Shown piece by piece: positions 34,638 through 43,957 of a stretch of 64,000 nt of DNA. The translations under genes were made by a program, and so were the position numbers. How positions within the stretch are numbered: the stretch's first letter is position 1; every line of letters begins with the position of its first letter. The notes beneath the pieces were generated by a model that saw only the letters and a list, made by a program, of their open reading frames with translations, was not told where the DNA came from and made no database searches. The DNA comes from Mangrovivirga halotolerans (GTDB taxonomy: Bacteria > Bacteroidota > Bacteroidia > Cytophagales > Cyclobacteriaceae). The stretch spans positions 1 to 64,000 of the forward strand of contig NZ_JAPFQN010000013.1 of the NCBI RefSeq assembly GCF_026241165.1, read 5' to 3'.

Positions 34638-34692
34638 GTTTTACGTTTTTTACAATAAACTTCAAAATTGCCTGTTAGGTTACAACAATTTT

Positions 34693-37641
34693 TCAGCTTT
34701 TGAACTTTTCATATGAGAATATTGACTCATAAATGACATCCTGAATCCGTGTTCTGATATCGTTACGCATTAAGGTCCAGTTAGATGCGTCAGGATAAAT
34801 TCGGTTACTTAAAAATATATAAACAAGATCAAATTCCGGGTCTACCCATACCGTTGTTCCTGTAAACCCGTTGTGACCGTATGTTTCTAAAGAGCAATAT
34901 CGTGAAGTTGGTGAATATTTATCATCGTCGGCAGGTTTATCCCAACCAAGTCCTCTTCGATTATCTTCAAAATGGGTGCTAGTGAATTCATCTATAGTAG
35001 ACTGACTTAGATACCGATTTCCGCCATAAACACCTCCATTTAAATTCATTTGCAATATCACTGCTAGTTCCTGTGCAGTAGAAAACAATCCCGCATGCCC
35101 GGCAACACCTCCCATTAATGCTGCCCCTTCATCATGGACTAGCCCATGAATCTGGGTTTGCCTGAATTTTCCATCGTAAGCGGTTGGGGCAATTATTTCC
35201 TTATTTAATATAGTTGACGCTATATATTTAGTAGTCCCCAGACCCATTGGGGTATAAAAGTTCTGGTAAAGGAAATCTTCAATAGGCTGATTAATTATTG
35301 TTTCTACCAACCGGTGCATGAATATAAATGTAAGGTCACTATACTTATAATCATACCTGCCGTTTTTTTTCTTACGCATATCTGACTGCACTGTCCATTG
35401 CCAAACGCTGTCAGGTAAAGATTTATGACCATAAATCCTGTCTGATATCAATAATGGGAATTCTTCATTGGGTCGGTCAGTATAAAGTTGCGGGATCAAC
35501 TTATTATTATCCATTGTTTTTACCCAATAAGGAATATAAGATTTGAGTCCTGCTTGATGAGATAAAAGATCCTTTATGATAATGTCTTCCTTGTTGGTGT
35601 CTTTTAACTCGGGTAAATATTTTGATAATTTGGCGTTAATATCTATTAACCCATAATCGTTGAGTAGCATTACCGCCTGAAGGGTAGCGACAACTTTGGT
35701 GACAGAAGCAATGTCATAAACAGTTTCGGTGGTAACTGGCGTTAAGGAGTCATAGGTCATATAACCATATGCCTTCTCGTAAACGATTTTACCATTTTTT
35801 GCTACTAATACCTGGCATCCAGGAGTTGCCTGAGTTTGAATTGCTTCTTCTGCAATGTCATCTATTTTTGTTAATACCCTCGAATCCATCCCGGCGTTTT
35901 CAGGGATATCAAACCCCAGTCTATTGAGGGTTGTGGAATTCATTCCAATTCCCTGTCTGAACTTCGAAGAAGCAGTTACTGGTAAACGTCCTTCGGCTTC
36001 AATTGCTCCAAATATTATTTGCGGAGCTATTTCCTGGGTAATGGAATTATTTTCATATGCACATAGTACGCTTTCAAAATCTTCAAAAAGCCTAAGAGAA
36101 TATGGAGTGCCAAAAACTGTCAGGATCACCTTAGTTTCTTTCGCAATACTTTTAATTAATTCCAGGTGGTCAGGGTAAACGCCAAAATTAGACCGACTTC
36201 TGTCGTTTATGTCATGGTAGCCTATAATCACCAGGTCATATTGAGAAAGTTCATTCTTTAATCCATTATAAAGAGTATTTCCTCTGCCATTTTCAGGTAA
36301 TTGATAATGGTCTACCTGTGCATACTTTGATAAATATTTTTGAAAAGTATTTTCTCTTGAAGGGCCAACTACCAGGGAAGCGATCTTTTTATTTTCGAGT
36401 TGTTTTACAGGAATGCTACCTTTATCATTTGCAGCTACTGTCATTGCTCCGGAATAAATTCTTCTACGAACCTTGATAGCTTCACTGCTAAAAAGTTTCA
36501 TTTCAAGGTTTTCCTTGTTTGCTGGCTTGTAATCATTTAATCCAACCAGATATTTTGCTTTCAGAATTTTCTTTACACTATAATTAATTCGTTCTTCTGA
36601 AAGCTTACCCTTTTTTATTGCCTCTTTGATCTTTTCAACGCCAGTGTTGACATCTTCTGAGAACAAAAGAACATCATTTCCAGCCTGAAGGGCTTTAACT
36701 TCAACTTCACCCGGTTGATAGAACTTAGCGACTCCCTGCATGTTAAGAGCGTCGGTAATGATCAATCCGTTGAATTTTAATTCTTCTTTGAGAAGGTTAG
36801 TTACAGTATTTTTAGAGAGGGTAGTTGGAGTATTGAGAGAAGCTTCCAGTTCGGGTACTTGTAAATGAGCAACCATAACACCCTGAGCACCTTCATTGAT
36901 CAATAATTTAAACGGAAACAGTTCCACGCTGTCCAGACGGTACATATTATGTTTTATGACAGGAAGGGTCAGATGTGAGTCTTTATCAGTATCGCCATGT
37001 CCCGGAAAGTGCTTGGCAGTAGCAATAATCTGGTTATCCTGAAGACCTTTCATATAGGTCATGCTTTTAAGTGCAACATTAACTCTGTCTTCACCAAAAG
37101 CTCTTTTGCCAATAACCGGGTTATCGGGATTGTTGTTAATATCTGAAACGGGAGCGAAATTTATATGAACACCAACGGCCTGGCACTGATGAGCAATTTC
37201 TGCACCCATATCGTATATATGTTGATTTTGACGTAAAGCACCAATAGTCATTTGCATAGGAAAAGTGAAAGTCGAATCGAGGCGCATACTGAGGCCCCAT
37301 TCGTAATCAGCCCCTACAAGTAAGGGCACATCTGCTTTTTCCTGTAACCGGTTAAGCATATTGATTTGTCTTCCAGGACCACCCTGCATGGTTATCAGTC
37401 CACCGATATGATTCTCTTCGACCAGTTTATCAAGAAGTTGTTGATGATTTTGTCCCTTGTTGGAATAGGCTGCTACCATGAAAAGCTGGCCAATCCTTTG
37501 ATCGGGAGAAAGACTGTTAAAAACACTGTCAACCCATTTATTCTGAGCCTCAACATCATCAGCGGCAAGAGGGTCTTGTGCTTTTGCGAAAAAAATAGTT
37601 AGCAGACTTAATAAAAAATACAATTGGAACTTTTTGCTCAT
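34693..37641 (-). CDS. Fusion of GH3 glycosidase (NagZ-like) and beta-lactamase-family serine hydrolase
   Basis: A 982-residue exported two-enzyme protein. A signal peptide ends near AKAQ (18-21). Residues ~35-370 are a glycoside hydrolase family 3 domain with ATAKHFPGHGDTDKDSHLTL and GLIITDALNMQGV carrying the nucleophile Asp, as in NagZ. A GH3 C-terminal-like domain follows (to ~560). From ~590 a class C beta-lactamase-like domain has SVTK (IASVTKVVATL), a YSD in place of YxN, and HNGFTG in place of KTG. This fusion is common in Bacteroidota and is thought to act on peptidoglycan fragments in the periplasm. It has its own transcript; the divergent membrane-protein gene begins 130 bases away. 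Confidence 0.92.
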   Translation of the reverse strand: MSKKFQLYFLLSLLTIFFAKAQDPLAADDVEAQNKWVDSVFNSLSPDQRIGQLFMVAAYSNKGQNHQQLLDKLVEENHIGGLITMQGGPGRQINMLNRLQEKADVPLLVGADYEWGLSMRLDSTFTFPMQMTIGALRQNQHIYDMGAEIAHQCQAVGVHINFAPVSDINNNPDNPVIGKRAFGEDRVNVALKSMTYMKGLQDNQIIATAKHFPGHGDTDKDSHLTLPVIKHNMYRLDSVELFPFKLLINEGAQGVMVAHLQVPELEASLNTPTTLSKNTVTNLLKEELKFNGLIITDALNMQGVAKFYQPGEVEVKALQAGNDVLLFSEDVNTGVEKIKEAIKKGKLSEERINYSVKKILKAKYLVGLNDYKPANKENLEMKLFSSEAIKVRRRIYSGAMTVAANDKGSIPVKQLENKKIASLVVGPSRENTFQKYLSKYAQVDHYQLPENGRGNTLYNGLKNELSQYDLVIIGYHDINDRSRSNFGVYPDHLELIKSIAKETKVILTVFGTPYSLRLFEDFESVLCAYENNSITQEIAPQIIFGAIEAEGRLPVTASSKFRQGIGMNSTTLNRLGFDIPENAGMDSRVLTKIDDIAEEAIQTQATPGCQVLVAKNGKIVYEKAYGYMTYDSLTPVTTETVYDIASVTKVVATLQAVMLLNDYGLIDINAKLSKYLPELKDTNKEDIIIKDLLSHQAGLKSYIPYWVKTMDNNKLIPQLYTDRPNEEFPLLISDRIYGHKSLPDSVWQWTVQSDMRKKKNGRYDYKYSDLTFIFMHRLVETIINQPIEDFLYQNFYTPMGLGTTKYIASTILNKEIIAPTAYDGKFRQTQIHGLVHDEGAALMGGVAGHAGLFSTAQELAVILQMNLNGGVYGGNRYLSQSTIDEFTSTHFEDNRRGLGWDKPADDDKYSPTSRYCSLETYGHNGFTGTTVWVDPEFDLVYIFLSNRIYPDASNWTLMRNDIRTRIQDVIYESIFSYEKFKS

Positions 37642-37775
37642 GGTGGCGTTTTACAAATTATGTATTCAACAAATTAAAAACTAGATTTGCATTTTGTGAA
37701 TTTAGTTAATTGAAATCGTAGAAGAGAAATCTTTTACCTAAATTTATTATCTAACGTAAGTGTTTGGAAAGGATT

Positions 37776-38153
37776 ATGGCAAATATCCCTTTTTTTGGAA
37801 AGAAAAAGCCTAGATATAAGCGTTTTGACTATCAGCCCCGTATATACGACCCTGTAAAGGAAAGGATAGAAAATAAACGAAAACAGTATCTGGCAGACCT
37901 TCAGAATCCTCATGTTTCTAAAGACCCTGAAGACAGAAAAGCCTTCAGGCAGCAACTTGAGGAGAATTTGAGAAGGCATAAGCGGAATGAATTGAAAGCT
38001 CAAACATTACGTTGGGTGATCGTTTTATTATTTATTGGCGTGGGTTACGCCTGGTTAGAATGGGGCAATATTGTTTTTTATTATTTAGGATGGTCAGCCA
38101 TTCCTATTTATCTTATTTACAGATTTAGAAACATTTTTAAAAGTAAAGAATAA
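37776..38153 (+). CDS. Small membrane protein of unknown function upstream of mutL
   Basis: The 125-residue product has a basic N-terminal half (KKKPRYKRFDYQPRIYDPVK, then a Lys/Arg/Glu-rich helix) and two closely spaced membrane segments (about 85-101 and 103-117) followed by a basic tail. An in-frame TTG at 37764 is possible, but the ATG at 37776 is preferred. It starts a plus-strand series; mutL begins two bases after its stop codon. TAGATTTG at 37682-37689 resembles a -7 element about 85 bases upstream, without a clear -33 partner. No family recognised beyond a Bacteroidota-type hypothetical protein. Confidence 0.78.
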   Translation: MANIPFFGKKKPRYKRFDYQPRIYDPVKERIENKRKQYLADLQNPHVSKDPEDRKAFRQQLEENLRRHKRNELKAQTLRWVIVLLFIGVGYAWLEWGNIVFYYLGWSAIPIYLIYRFRNIFKSKE

Positions 38154-38155
38154 GC

Positions 38156-40057
38156 ATGTCAGATGTAATTCAACTGCTTCCAGATGCAATAGCAAATCAG
38201 ATTGCAGCAGGTGAAGTAGTTCAGCGTCCCTCATCGGTGGTAAAAGAGCTTCTTGAAAATTCTATCGATGCCGGAGCAGATCATATCACTCTTTATATCA
38301 AAGATGCAGGCCGGGCCCTGATCCAGGTGACCGACAATGGGTGTGGTATGTCTGGTACTGACGCAAGAATGAGTTTTGAAAGACATGCCACCTCAAAGAT
38401 CCGTCAATCCAATGATCTTTTTAATATTAAAACAATGGGTTTTCGCGGTGAAGCGATGGCATCGATAGCTGCAGTGGCACAGGTTGAAATGAAAACCAGG
38501 CCTGAAGGAGAAGAGCTGGGAACCATAATTAGTATTGATGGATCGGAAGTTAAAAAGCAAGAGCCGGTAGCTTGTCCCGAGGGTACGACTACTTCGGTTA
38601 AGAACCTGTTTTTTAATGTTCCTGCCAGGAGGAATTTCCTTAAATCCAATGCAGTTGAGATGAAGCATATTATCGAAGAATTTCAACGCATTGCTTTGGC
38701 TCATTTTGATAAAACATTTGTGTTGTATCAAAATGATATGGAACTATTTAACTTGGCAGAAGGCAAGCTTTCACAACGAATAGTGGGGATTTTCGGAAAA
38801 AAGTACCAGCAGCAACTGGCAGCCTGTGAAGCTGAAACTGAATTTGTATCTGTCAAAGGATATATTGGCAGGCCGGAGAGTGCCAAAAAGACCCGTGGTG
38901 ACCAGTACTTTTTTGTAAATAACCGATTTATTAAAAGTCCTTATCTGAATCATGCAGTTACCAGGGCTTTTGAGCAACTCATTCCGGAAGGAAGTTTTCC
39001 TTTTTTTGTACTGTTTATGGATATAGATCCAAAACATATTGATATAAACGTACATCCAACGAAAACAGAAATAAAATTTGACGACGAAAGGGCAGTCTAT
39101 GCAGTGATTCATGCTGCAGTTAAGCAAGCGTTAGGTCTGCACAATTTTAGTCCATCGCTTGATTTTGAAACTGATGTGAATTTTGATGCTGCCGCAGAAC
39201 AAAGAAGTTCGGGAACAAGAACTTTTTCTTCGGGTATAAATAATTTTCAGGGCAACAGGCCCACCACCAGAGAAAGTAATAATCTTAAAAACTGGGACAA
39301 ATTATTTGATTCAGCTCAATCAGAGGCCATTCCGAAACTGACAGATGAGGAAAGAAAACTGCAAGGCGATCTGAGAAGCTCTGCATTAAATTTTGAAGAA
39401 TTTGAGGAGGAAGAACAAAATGAAGAATCAGCCTCCCTAACATTTGAAAGCAAAGCTTCATCAAATTGGAATCAAAGTGAAGAGAAATATGAAGGGGCCT
39501 CAACATTTCAGCTCCATAATCAATATATAATCACCCAGGTCAGATCTGGCATGATGTTGATCGATCAGCAGGCTGCTCACGAAAGGATATTGTTTGAGAA
39601 GTATATTGTATCTGCCGAGTCAGGTAATGCAGGTAGTCAGCAATCATTATTTCCACAGACGATTGAATTAAGTCCTGGTGATTTTTCACTTTACCTTGAT
39701 CTTGAAGATGAAATATTAAAGCTTGGATTTGAAGTAGAGGTATTTGGGAAAAATGCATTAATTATCAGGGGCATTCCTTCAGATCTGGCAGACCGAAGCG
39801 AAAAAGATATTTTTGAGGGGTTGCTTGAGCAGTATAAACATTATCAATCAGACCTTGATTTACCTGTTAGAGAGAAGCTTGCGCGGTCGCTTGCAAAAAG
39901 ATCTTGTGTAAAAAAAGGTAAAGTGATGCAAAAAGAAGAATGCGAATCCTTAATTAATCAGCTTTTTGCCTGCAAAAATCCTAATTTCACCCCGGATGGA
40001 AAGACAGTCTTCAGACTTCTTTCCCTTGAAGAGATAGCACAATTGTTAAACAGATAA
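38156..40057 (+). CDS. mutL: DNA mismatch repair protein MutL
   Basis: The GHKL ATPase half is well conserved: IQLLPDAIANQIAAGEVVQR, VVKELLENSIDAGA, then DNGCGM, RHATSKI and TMGFRGEAMASIA. The C-terminal dimerisation half begins near residue 445. The usual endonuclease motif DQHA(x)2E(x)4E reads D470-Q-Q-A-A-H-E-R-I-L-F-E, with Gln replacing His, and the CPHGRP-like end reads NPNFTPDGK. So the nicking activity may be reduced or absent. 633 aa. It sits two bases after the membrane-protein gene and four before a rhomboid gene. Confidence 0.97.
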   Translation: MSDVIQLLPDAIANQIAAGEVVQRPSSVVKELLENSIDAGADHITLYIKDAGRALIQVTDNGCGMSGTDARMSFERHATSKIRQSNDLFNIKTMGFRGEAMASIAAVAQVEMKTRPEGEELGTIISIDGSEVKKQEPVACPEGTTTSVKNLFFNVPARRNFLKSNAVEMKHIIEEFQRIALAHFDKTFVLYQNDMELFNLAEGKLSQRIVGIFGKKYQQQLAACEAETEFVSVKGYIGRPESAKKTRGDQYFFVNNRFIKSPYLNHAVTRAFEQLIPEGSFPFFVLFMDIDPKHIDINVHPTKTEIKFDDERAVYAVIHAAVKQALGLHNFSPSLDFETDVNFDAAAEQRSSGTRTFSSGINNFQGNRPTTRESNNLKNWDKLFDSAQSEAIPKLTDEERKLQGDLRSSALNFEEFEEEEQNEESASLTFESKASSNWNQSEEKYEGASTFQLHNQYIITQVRSGMMLIDQQAAHERILFEKYIVSAESGNAGSQQSLFPQTIELSPGDFSLYLDLEDEILKLGFEVEVFGKNALIIRGIPSDLADRSEKDIFEGLLEQYKHYQSDLDLPVREKLARSLAKRSCVKKGKVMQKEECESLINQLFACKNPNFTPDGKTVFRLLSLEEIAQLLNR

Positions 40058-40061
40058 ATAT

Positions 40062-40922
40062 ATGTTTGGACGATTAACACCAGTTGTTAAGAACCTTTTA
40101 CTGATCAATATATTGATCTTTATATTGGCTAATGTAATCAATTCATATTTTGGAGCTGATATAAATAATTTTTTAGGGCTTTACTATGTCAGGTCTGAGT
40201 ATTTTGAGCCTTTTCAATTTGTGACGTACATGTTTACTCATGCGTATGCAGACCCTAGAGGAGGTTTTTATCTTTGGCACCTCTTCGGAAATATGCTTGC
40301 TCTTTTCATTTTCGGGCCAAATCTTGAGAGAACCTGGGGCGCGAAAAACTTTTTGATCTACTACATGGTATGTGGTCTTGGTGCCGGTTTAATACAAACA
40401 GCTGTTATGTATGCAGAGGTAAGACCCATCGAAGAAGGTTATAATGATTTCATCAGTCAGCCAACCCCCGAAAACTTTGATTATTTTGTTCAGGAAAATG
40501 TGACCCTGGATTATTATGTTCAGGATATGGGGAATGGTTATGGTAGAAAAATAGATCGGGTAAATATTTTTGACCTAAAAAATGAATGGTCGGAAAACCC
40601 AGATAATCTACAATTAAGACAAACTGCTATAAACGTCGCCAGAATTGTTTATGAAAGGTATGCTGACATACCTACTGTCGGAGCTTCCGGAGCTATTTTT
40701 GGTATTTTACTTGCTTTTGGGATGCTTTTCCCGAATGTGGTTTTAATGTTGTTATTTCCACCTATACCGATAAAGGCAAAGTATTTTGTCATGTTTTATG
40801 GGGCATATGAGTTATATTCAGTATTCCAAGCGGCTCCAAATGACAATGTTGCTCATTTTGCTCACTTAGGAGGTATGCTATTTGGTTTTATTATGATCAA
40901 ATACTGGAATCGATACGTATAA
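40062..40922 (+). CDS. Rhomboid family intramembrane serine protease (first of two)
   Basis: The catalytic pair is present: S209 in VGASGAIFG and H268 in VAHFAHLGGMLFG. HLFGNMLALFIFGPNLERTW, with the conserved first-loop region, lies near 69-88. A hydrophilic insertion of about 80 residues (about 125-200) sits between membrane segments, longer than in short bacterial rhomboids. It should cleave membrane proteins within or near their helices; substrates unknown. It begins four bases after mutL and is followed 28 bases later by a second, divergent rhomboid. Confidence 0.93.
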   Translation: MFGRLTPVVKNLLLINILIFILANVINSYFGADINNFLGLYYVRSEYFEPFQFVTYMFTHAYADPRGGFYLWHLFGNMLALFIFGPNLERTWGAKNFLIYYMVCGLGAGLIQTAVMYAEVRPIEEGYNDFISQPTPENFDYFVQENVTLDYYVQDMGNGYGRKIDRVNIFDLKNEWSENPDNLQLRQTAINVARIVYERYADIPTVGASGAIFGILLAFGMLFPNVVLMLLFPPIPIKAKYFVMFYGAYELYSVFQAAPNDNVAHFAHLGGMLFGFIMIKYWNRYV

Positions 40923-40950
40923 AAATATAGTTAATAAGATTTTAAGATAA

Positions 40951-41874
40951 ATGTTGAATTCATTTGTAGACGATTTTAAAAATGCCTGGAATCGGCCTAA
41001 TAATGCCGTGATGCAGTTGATATTCATCAATGTCATCGTTTTTTTGGCTATGGCAGTGGTGACGGTTATCACTAATTTATCAGGATTTGGAGAATTTGGT
41101 AATACATTTCTCGTTGAGCTTTTTTATATCCCGGGATCATTTTCGGAATTTATTACTCGTCCGTGGACAATAATAACTTACGCTTTTGCTCATAACCTCA
41201 GTGATATCTTCCATATTCTGTTTAATATGCTTTTTCTATATTGGTTTGGAAGATTGATAACAGAGTACCTGGGAAGTGACAGAGTTATCAGTATTTATGT
41301 AAATGGAGCGATATTTGGCGCGGTACTATATCTACTCGCATATAATTTTGTCCCTTTCTACATTGAAAGAACTCCAATTCTGGGAATGATAGGAGCATCT
41401 GCTGCAGTAAATGCCATCATGGTTGGAGCAGCAACTCTTTTACCTAATTATACATTTCACCTACTCTTTTTAGGCCCCGTACGAATTAAATATATCGCTG
41501 CTTTTTTTGTGGTGGTATCATTTATTGGGTCGGTAGGAGATAATGCTGGAGGAAACGTGGCTCACCTTGGAGGTGCATTTATGGGATGGTTATATGTGAG
41601 CCAATTACAAAAAGGCACTGATCTGGGGAGATGGGTATATGCTATAATTTCATTTTTCAGGGGCTTATTTAAACCGAAACCAAAAATCAAAGTCACATAT
41701 AAGAAATCGGGATCCAAATCTTCCGGGAATAAGCAAACTTCTTCAGCTTCAACATCCTCAGGGAAAGCATCCCAGGAAGAAATAGACAGAATTTTGGATA
41801 AAATATCTGAAAAAGGGTATAGTTCTCTTTCCAAAGAAGAAAAACAAAAGTTATTTGACGCCAGTAAGAAATAA
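40951..41874 (+). CDS. Rhomboid family protein (second of two) with a DUF6576-like C-terminal tail
   Basis: Catalytic S150 is kept in GASAAVN, but the usual GxSG has Ala after the Ser; H205 is kept in GNVAHLGGAFMGW. About six membrane segments end near residue 218; a basic, Ser-rich linker leads to a short C-terminal domain (ASQEEIDRILDKISEKGYSS) found on many Bacteroidota rhomboids, probably for protein binding. 307 aa. Five bases separate it from uvrB. It is likely active, since the Ser-His pair is intact, but the Gly-to-Ala change makes this less certain. Confidence 0.9.
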   Translation: MLNSFVDDFKNAWNRPNNAVMQLIFINVIVFLAMAVVTVITNLSGFGEFGNTFLVELFYIPGSFSEFITRPWTIITYAFAHNLSDIFHILFNMLFLYWFGRLITEYLGSDRVISIYVNGAIFGAVLYLLAYNFVPFYIERTPILGMIGASAAVNAIMVGAATLLPNYTFHLLFLGPVRIKYIAAFFVVVSFIGSVGDNAGGNVAHLGGAFMGWLYVSQLQKGTDLGRWVYAIISFFRGLFKPKPKIKVTYKKSGSKSSGNKQTSSASTSSGKASQEEIDRILDKISEKGYSSLSKEEKQKLFDASKK

Positions 41875-41879
41875 TTTTC

Positions 41880-43904
41880 ATGTCATTTAAGCTACAATCT
41901 CAATATGAGCCCACAGGTGACCAGCCAAAAGCTATTAAAGAACTCACCGAGGGTATTAATAATAATGAACCTGCACAGGTGTTATTAGGTGTTACCGGAT
42001 CGGGTAAAACTTTTACAGTAGCCAATGTTATTCAGAATGTAGATAAACCGACACTTGTATTATCACATAATAAAACCCTGGCAGCACAGCTATATGGTGA
42101 ACTAAAGCAGTTTTTTCCAGATAATGCAGTTGAGTACTTTATATCCTATTATGATTATTACCAACCCGAAGCTTTCAATCCTGGCACGAACGTTTATATA
42201 GAAAAAGACCTATCGATAAACGATGAAATTGAAAAGCTAAGGCTGAGTGCTACATCGGCTTTATTATCCGGTCGAAGGGATGTTATTGTTGTGGCATCCG
42301 TGAGTTGTATTTATGGTATTGGTAATCCGGATGAATTTGGAAAAAATGTCATCAAAATATCGGTAGGAGACAGGATTCCAAGAAGCCAGTTTCTATATGC
42401 ACTAGTCGATATTTTATATGCCCGTTCTGAGACTGAGTTTACCCACGGCAAATTTAGAGTAAAAGGAGATACAGTAGACATTTTTGTGGCCTATGCTGAT
42501 TTTGCATACAGGATAATATTCTGGGGAGATGAAATTGAAGAAATACATCGTGTCGATCCCGAAACAGGGAAAAAGATTGCCTCAGAAAACCGGATCACCA
42601 TCTTTCCTGCCAACCTATTTGTGACCGGGAAAGATGTACTTCAGCAGGCTATTAATGAGATTCAGGATGACATGGTCAAGCAAGTCAATTACTTTGAACG
42701 TGAAGGCCGCTTCCTGGAAGCCAAAAGATTAAAAGAAAGAACGGAGTTTGACCTAGAGATGATCAGGGAGCTCGGATATTGTTCAGGAATTGAAAACTAT
42801 TCGAGATATTTTGACAGAAGAAAGCCGGGAAGCAGACCTTTCTGTCTTTTAGATTATTTTCCTGATGATTACATGATGGTCATTGACGAAAGTCATGTTA
42901 CCATCCCCCAGGTAAGAGCGATGTGGGGAGGTGACCGATCCCGAAAAGTTAATCTGGTAGAGCATGGATTCCGTTTGCCTTCAGCAATGGATAACAGGCC
43001 TTTAGATTTTAATGAATTCGAAACGATGATCAACCAGGTTCTTTATGTCAGCGCTACTCCTGGAGATTATGAATTGCAAAAATCTGAAGGAGTTATAGTT
43101 GAACAGTTGATTAGACCTACTGGGCTTCTTGATCCGAAAATTGATGTCAGACCAAGTGGTGACCAGATTGATGATCTTTTACATGAGATCATCGACCGCA
43201 TCCGGATGAAAGACCGGATATTGGTCACGACCTTAACAAAAAGAATGGCCGAAGAACTGACTTTATTTTTGGAAAGGGCAAATATTAAATGCCGCTATAT
43301 TCATTCAGAGGTGAAGCCACTTGATCGCGTTGAAATTTTAAGAGAATTACGTTTGGGCATTTTTGATGTGCTGGTAGGGGTAAACCTGTTGCGAGAAGGA
43401 CTTGACCTTCCTGAGGTTTCACTTGTGGCCATACTGGATGCTGATAAAGAAGGATTTCTTAGAAATCAGCGTAGTCTTGTTCAGACAATTGGCCGGGCAG
43501 CTAGAAATGTCAATGGAAAGGTGATAATGTATGCTGATAAGATTACTGCGAGCATGCAGTTGGCAATTGATGAAACCGATAGAAGAAGAAGTGTTCAGCA
43601 AGAGTATAATGAAAAACATGGCATTACACCACAAACTGTCGGACGAGAACGGGAACAAGTTTTAAGTTCTACTAAAGTTGCTGACGCTAAAAAAGGCACT
43701 AAAAAATATTATTCTGGCCCAGAGGAGACATCAGTAGCAGCAGATCCTGTTGTTCAGTATATGAATAAGGAACAACTTGAAAAGCAAAAGAATGCAACTA
43801 TGAAAAAGATGGAAAAAGCTGCTAAAGATCTGGATTTTATGGAGGCAGCACGACTCCGGGATGAAATGATGGAGCTTGAAAAATTACTTGCTGAAAAGAA
43901 ATAA
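41880..43904 (+). CDS. uvrB: Excinuclease ABC subunit B
   Basis: The damage-recognition helicase of nucleotide excision repair. Walker A GVTGSGKT is at 37-44; the damage-binding beta-hairpin region YYDYYQPEAFNPGTNVYIEK and the SVSCIYGIGNP segment follow; VIDESHVTIPQVRAMWGGDR and YVSATPGDYEL are UvrB hallmarks, as is GRAARNVNGKVIMYAD. The C-terminal UVR domain (about 635-670, MEKAAKDLDFMEAARLRDEM) binds UvrC. 674 aa is standard. It lies in the same operon-like series as mutL, giving two repair genes in one unit. Confidence 0.98.
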   Translation: MSFKLQSQYEPTGDQPKAIKELTEGINNNEPAQVLLGVTGSGKTFTVANVIQNVDKPTLVLSHNKTLAAQLYGELKQFFPDNAVEYFISYYDYYQPEAFNPGTNVYIEKDLSINDEIEKLRLSATSALLSGRRDVIVVASVSCIYGIGNPDEFGKNVIKISVGDRIPRSQFLYALVDILYARSETEFTHGKFRVKGDTVDIFVAYADFAYRIIFWGDEIEEIHRVDPETGKKIASENRITIFPANLFVTGKDVLQQAINEIQDDMVKQVNYFEREGRFLEAKRLKERTEFDLEMIRELGYCSGIENYSRYFDRRKPGSRPFCLLDYFPDDYMMVIDESHVTIPQVRAMWGGDRSRKVNLVEHGFRLPSAMDNRPLDFNEFETMINQVLYVSATPGDYELQKSEGVIVEQLIRPTGLLDPKIDVRPSGDQIDDLLHEIIDRIRMKDRILVTTLTKRMAEELTLFLERANIKCRYIHSEVKPLDRVEILRELRLGIFDVLVGVNLLREGLDLPEVSLVAILDADKEGFLRNQRSLVQTIGRAARNVNGKVIMYADKITASMQLAIDETDRRRSVQQEYNEKHGITPQTVGREREQVLSSTKVADAKKGTKKYYSGPEETSVAADPVVQYMNKEQLEKQKNATMKKMEKAAKDLDFMEAARLRDEMMELEKLLAEKK

Positions 43905-43957
43905 TGTTGGTTGAGTTCGATTTTCTAACTATTTTAAAGAAAATCGAAATTCTAATC

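Noticed and set aside
37682-37689. TAGATTTG as promoter for the mutL operon
   Set aside because: Fits the -7 consensus but no -33 element lies at the expected distance; noted only within the gene entry.
38393-39758. Several long antisense frames opposite mutL
   Set aside because: They lie fully within a conserved gene, have no family character and read as shadows of mutL codon bias.
38156-43904. mutL-rhomboid-rhomboid-uvrB as a new repair system
   Set aside because: Close spacing shows co-transcription, but nothing in the rhomboids suggests a repair role; a chance operon is simpler.
43904-43957. Amidase start overlapping the uvrB stop codon
   Set aside because: The ATG at 43958 starts a clean twin-arginine-type signal peptide; the longer form buries it.
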